A DNA stretch of 64,000 nt from UBA4582 sp047630175 (GTDB lineage: Bacteria; Pseudomonadota; Gammaproteobacteria; Pseudomonadales; Azotimanducaceae). The translations under genes and the position numbers were made by a program. Below, one piece after another: positions 63,437 to 64,000 of this stretch. Positions within the stretch are counted from its first letter, which is position 1. Each line of letters begins with the position of its first letter. Under the pieces are notes generated by a model. The model saw only the letters and a list, made by a program, of their open reading frames with translations. It was not told the DNA's origin and searched no databases. The stretch spans positions 1-64,000 of the forward strand of contig JBLHVI010000002.1 in assembly GCA_047630175.1 (NCBI GenBank). The letters are read 5' to 3'.

Positions 63437-63709
63437 TCATGCCTGAGAAAGTAGCATCCCGCAGAACGGGCAATACATTACCTCGATCATCGTGTGATAG
63501 GTGATCTCGTTAACGTAATCAGCTTCACCCATCGCCACCTCCTCCGCGTCTGCATAGTGAATACCGTGCATCTGCCAAGAATCGGCCTGCTCATCGTGGT
63601 GCGTCAAACAATGCACAAGCCTGTCAGATTGCGGAAATTTATTCGCTTTGCAGACATGCGCTTTGTCGTACTCGCAGTCAGTCAGCTCACCTAGTTCGGC
63701 CAAGTTCAT
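63437..63709 (-). CDS. Small hypothetical protein with a CPFCG zinc knuckle
   Basis: 90 residues. The C-terminal YCPFCGMLL is a zinc-knuckle half; two further Cys (TDCEYDK, HVCKA) and several His may complete a metal site. GAG lies five bases before the ATG. Family not recognised. Converges with the histidine phosphatase. Confidence 0.65.
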   Translation of the reverse strand: MNLAELGELTDCEYDKAHVCKANKFPQSDRLVHCLTHHDEQADSWQMHGIHYADAEEVAMGEADYVNEITYHTMIEVMYCPFCGMLLSQA

Positions 63710-64000
63710 CGTTACTCAATATCCTGATCGCTAATAACTGTAAGGCGTTCTGCTTGGGTGGCGCCTGCGACGGTAGCGTCACCAGACGAGACCCGACCCC
63801 AGCAGCGCCATCCTCAGACATTTCTGGCGTCGACACCGTTCAACCCTCACTTCACGCATTGCGGCTGGTGTGGTCGGGCGGACGATCCGAATGACAACAA
63901 CCAAACACCTAGGCTTATGATAGTCGCGAGCCGCCCGAAACAAAAGTCCCTGCTATTCACAGCGCGCCACCGCTCGCGCATTGTCAGCCCTGCACTCAAA
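63710..64000. other. Right-edge region without a recognised gene
   Basis: 291 bases after the zinc-knuckle gene start. No supported gene or strong repeat; it should contain that gene's promoter. Confidence 0.5.

Overview
The window looks like a chromosomal segment of a free-living, probably marine, gammaproteobacterium. The evidence is a complete 13-gene NADH:quinone oxidoreductase operon of the E. coli type (nuoA-B-CD-E to N, with nuoC and nuoD fused), a PspA/PspC envelope-stress module, and many oxidative or lipid-related accessory genes: GMC oxidoreductase, amidohydrolases, carotenoid-cleavage oxygenase, PhyH dioxygenase and acyl-CoA synthetase. A genus cannot be assigned from the sequence alone. 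No rRNA, tRNA, CRISPR array, integrase or intact insertion sequence was seen.

Layout. 1-6.9 kb: three minus-strand genes that look like one surface module: a TPR plus beta-barrel outer-membrane protein (Slam/type XI secretion-like), an exported FecR-domain protein with a long Glu-rich linker and a C-terminal domain resembling the TbpB-type barrel of Slam cargo, and a large PKD-containing lipoprotein cut by the window edge. 7.2-10.6 kb: glpD and a thiamine-diphosphate enzyme. 10.9-12.2 kb: psp locus with an extra small membrane protein. 12.2-17.1 kb: GMC oxidoreductase, D-aminoacylase-type deacylase and YtcJ-like amidohydrolase. 17.1-19.0 kb: about 1.9 kb without a convincing gene.

19.0-25.6 kb: ROK sugar kinase, S4 RNA-binding protein, PAF-acetylhydrolase-like lipoprotein, metY-type O-acetylhomoserine sulfhydrylase and a TIR-TolB-TPR protein. 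25.7-30.7 kb: a tightly overlapped operon that looks like ornithine-lipid synthesis (OlsA-like acyltransferase, 4-TM protein, DinB-fold protein, OlsB), followed by ATP-grasp, START-domain and DoxX-like genes. 30.9-37.9 kb: radical SAM, MATE pump, carotenoid oxygenase, PhyH and acyl-CoA synthetase. 37.9-39.1 kb: a decayed MFS transporter. 39.8-42.9 kb: peroxiredoxin, a TetR regulator in an operon with an alpha/beta hydrolase behind a perfect 18-bp palindrome, and a Tag-like glycosylase.

43.3-58.3 kb: the nuo operon, mostly with start/stop overlaps. It is followed by two CBS-pair proteins and a kinase-fold protein that lacks the usual catalytic motif, then on the other strand a MutS-family ATPase without the mismatch-recognition domain and a GT-C membrane glycosyltransferase. 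The window ends with a histidine phosphatase and a small zinc-ribbon protein.

The most promising undescribed system is the FecR/Slam-like surface module at the left edge. The TIR-TolB-TPR protein, the extended ornithine-lipid operon, the TetR-hydrolase operator array and the extra psp membrane protein come next.
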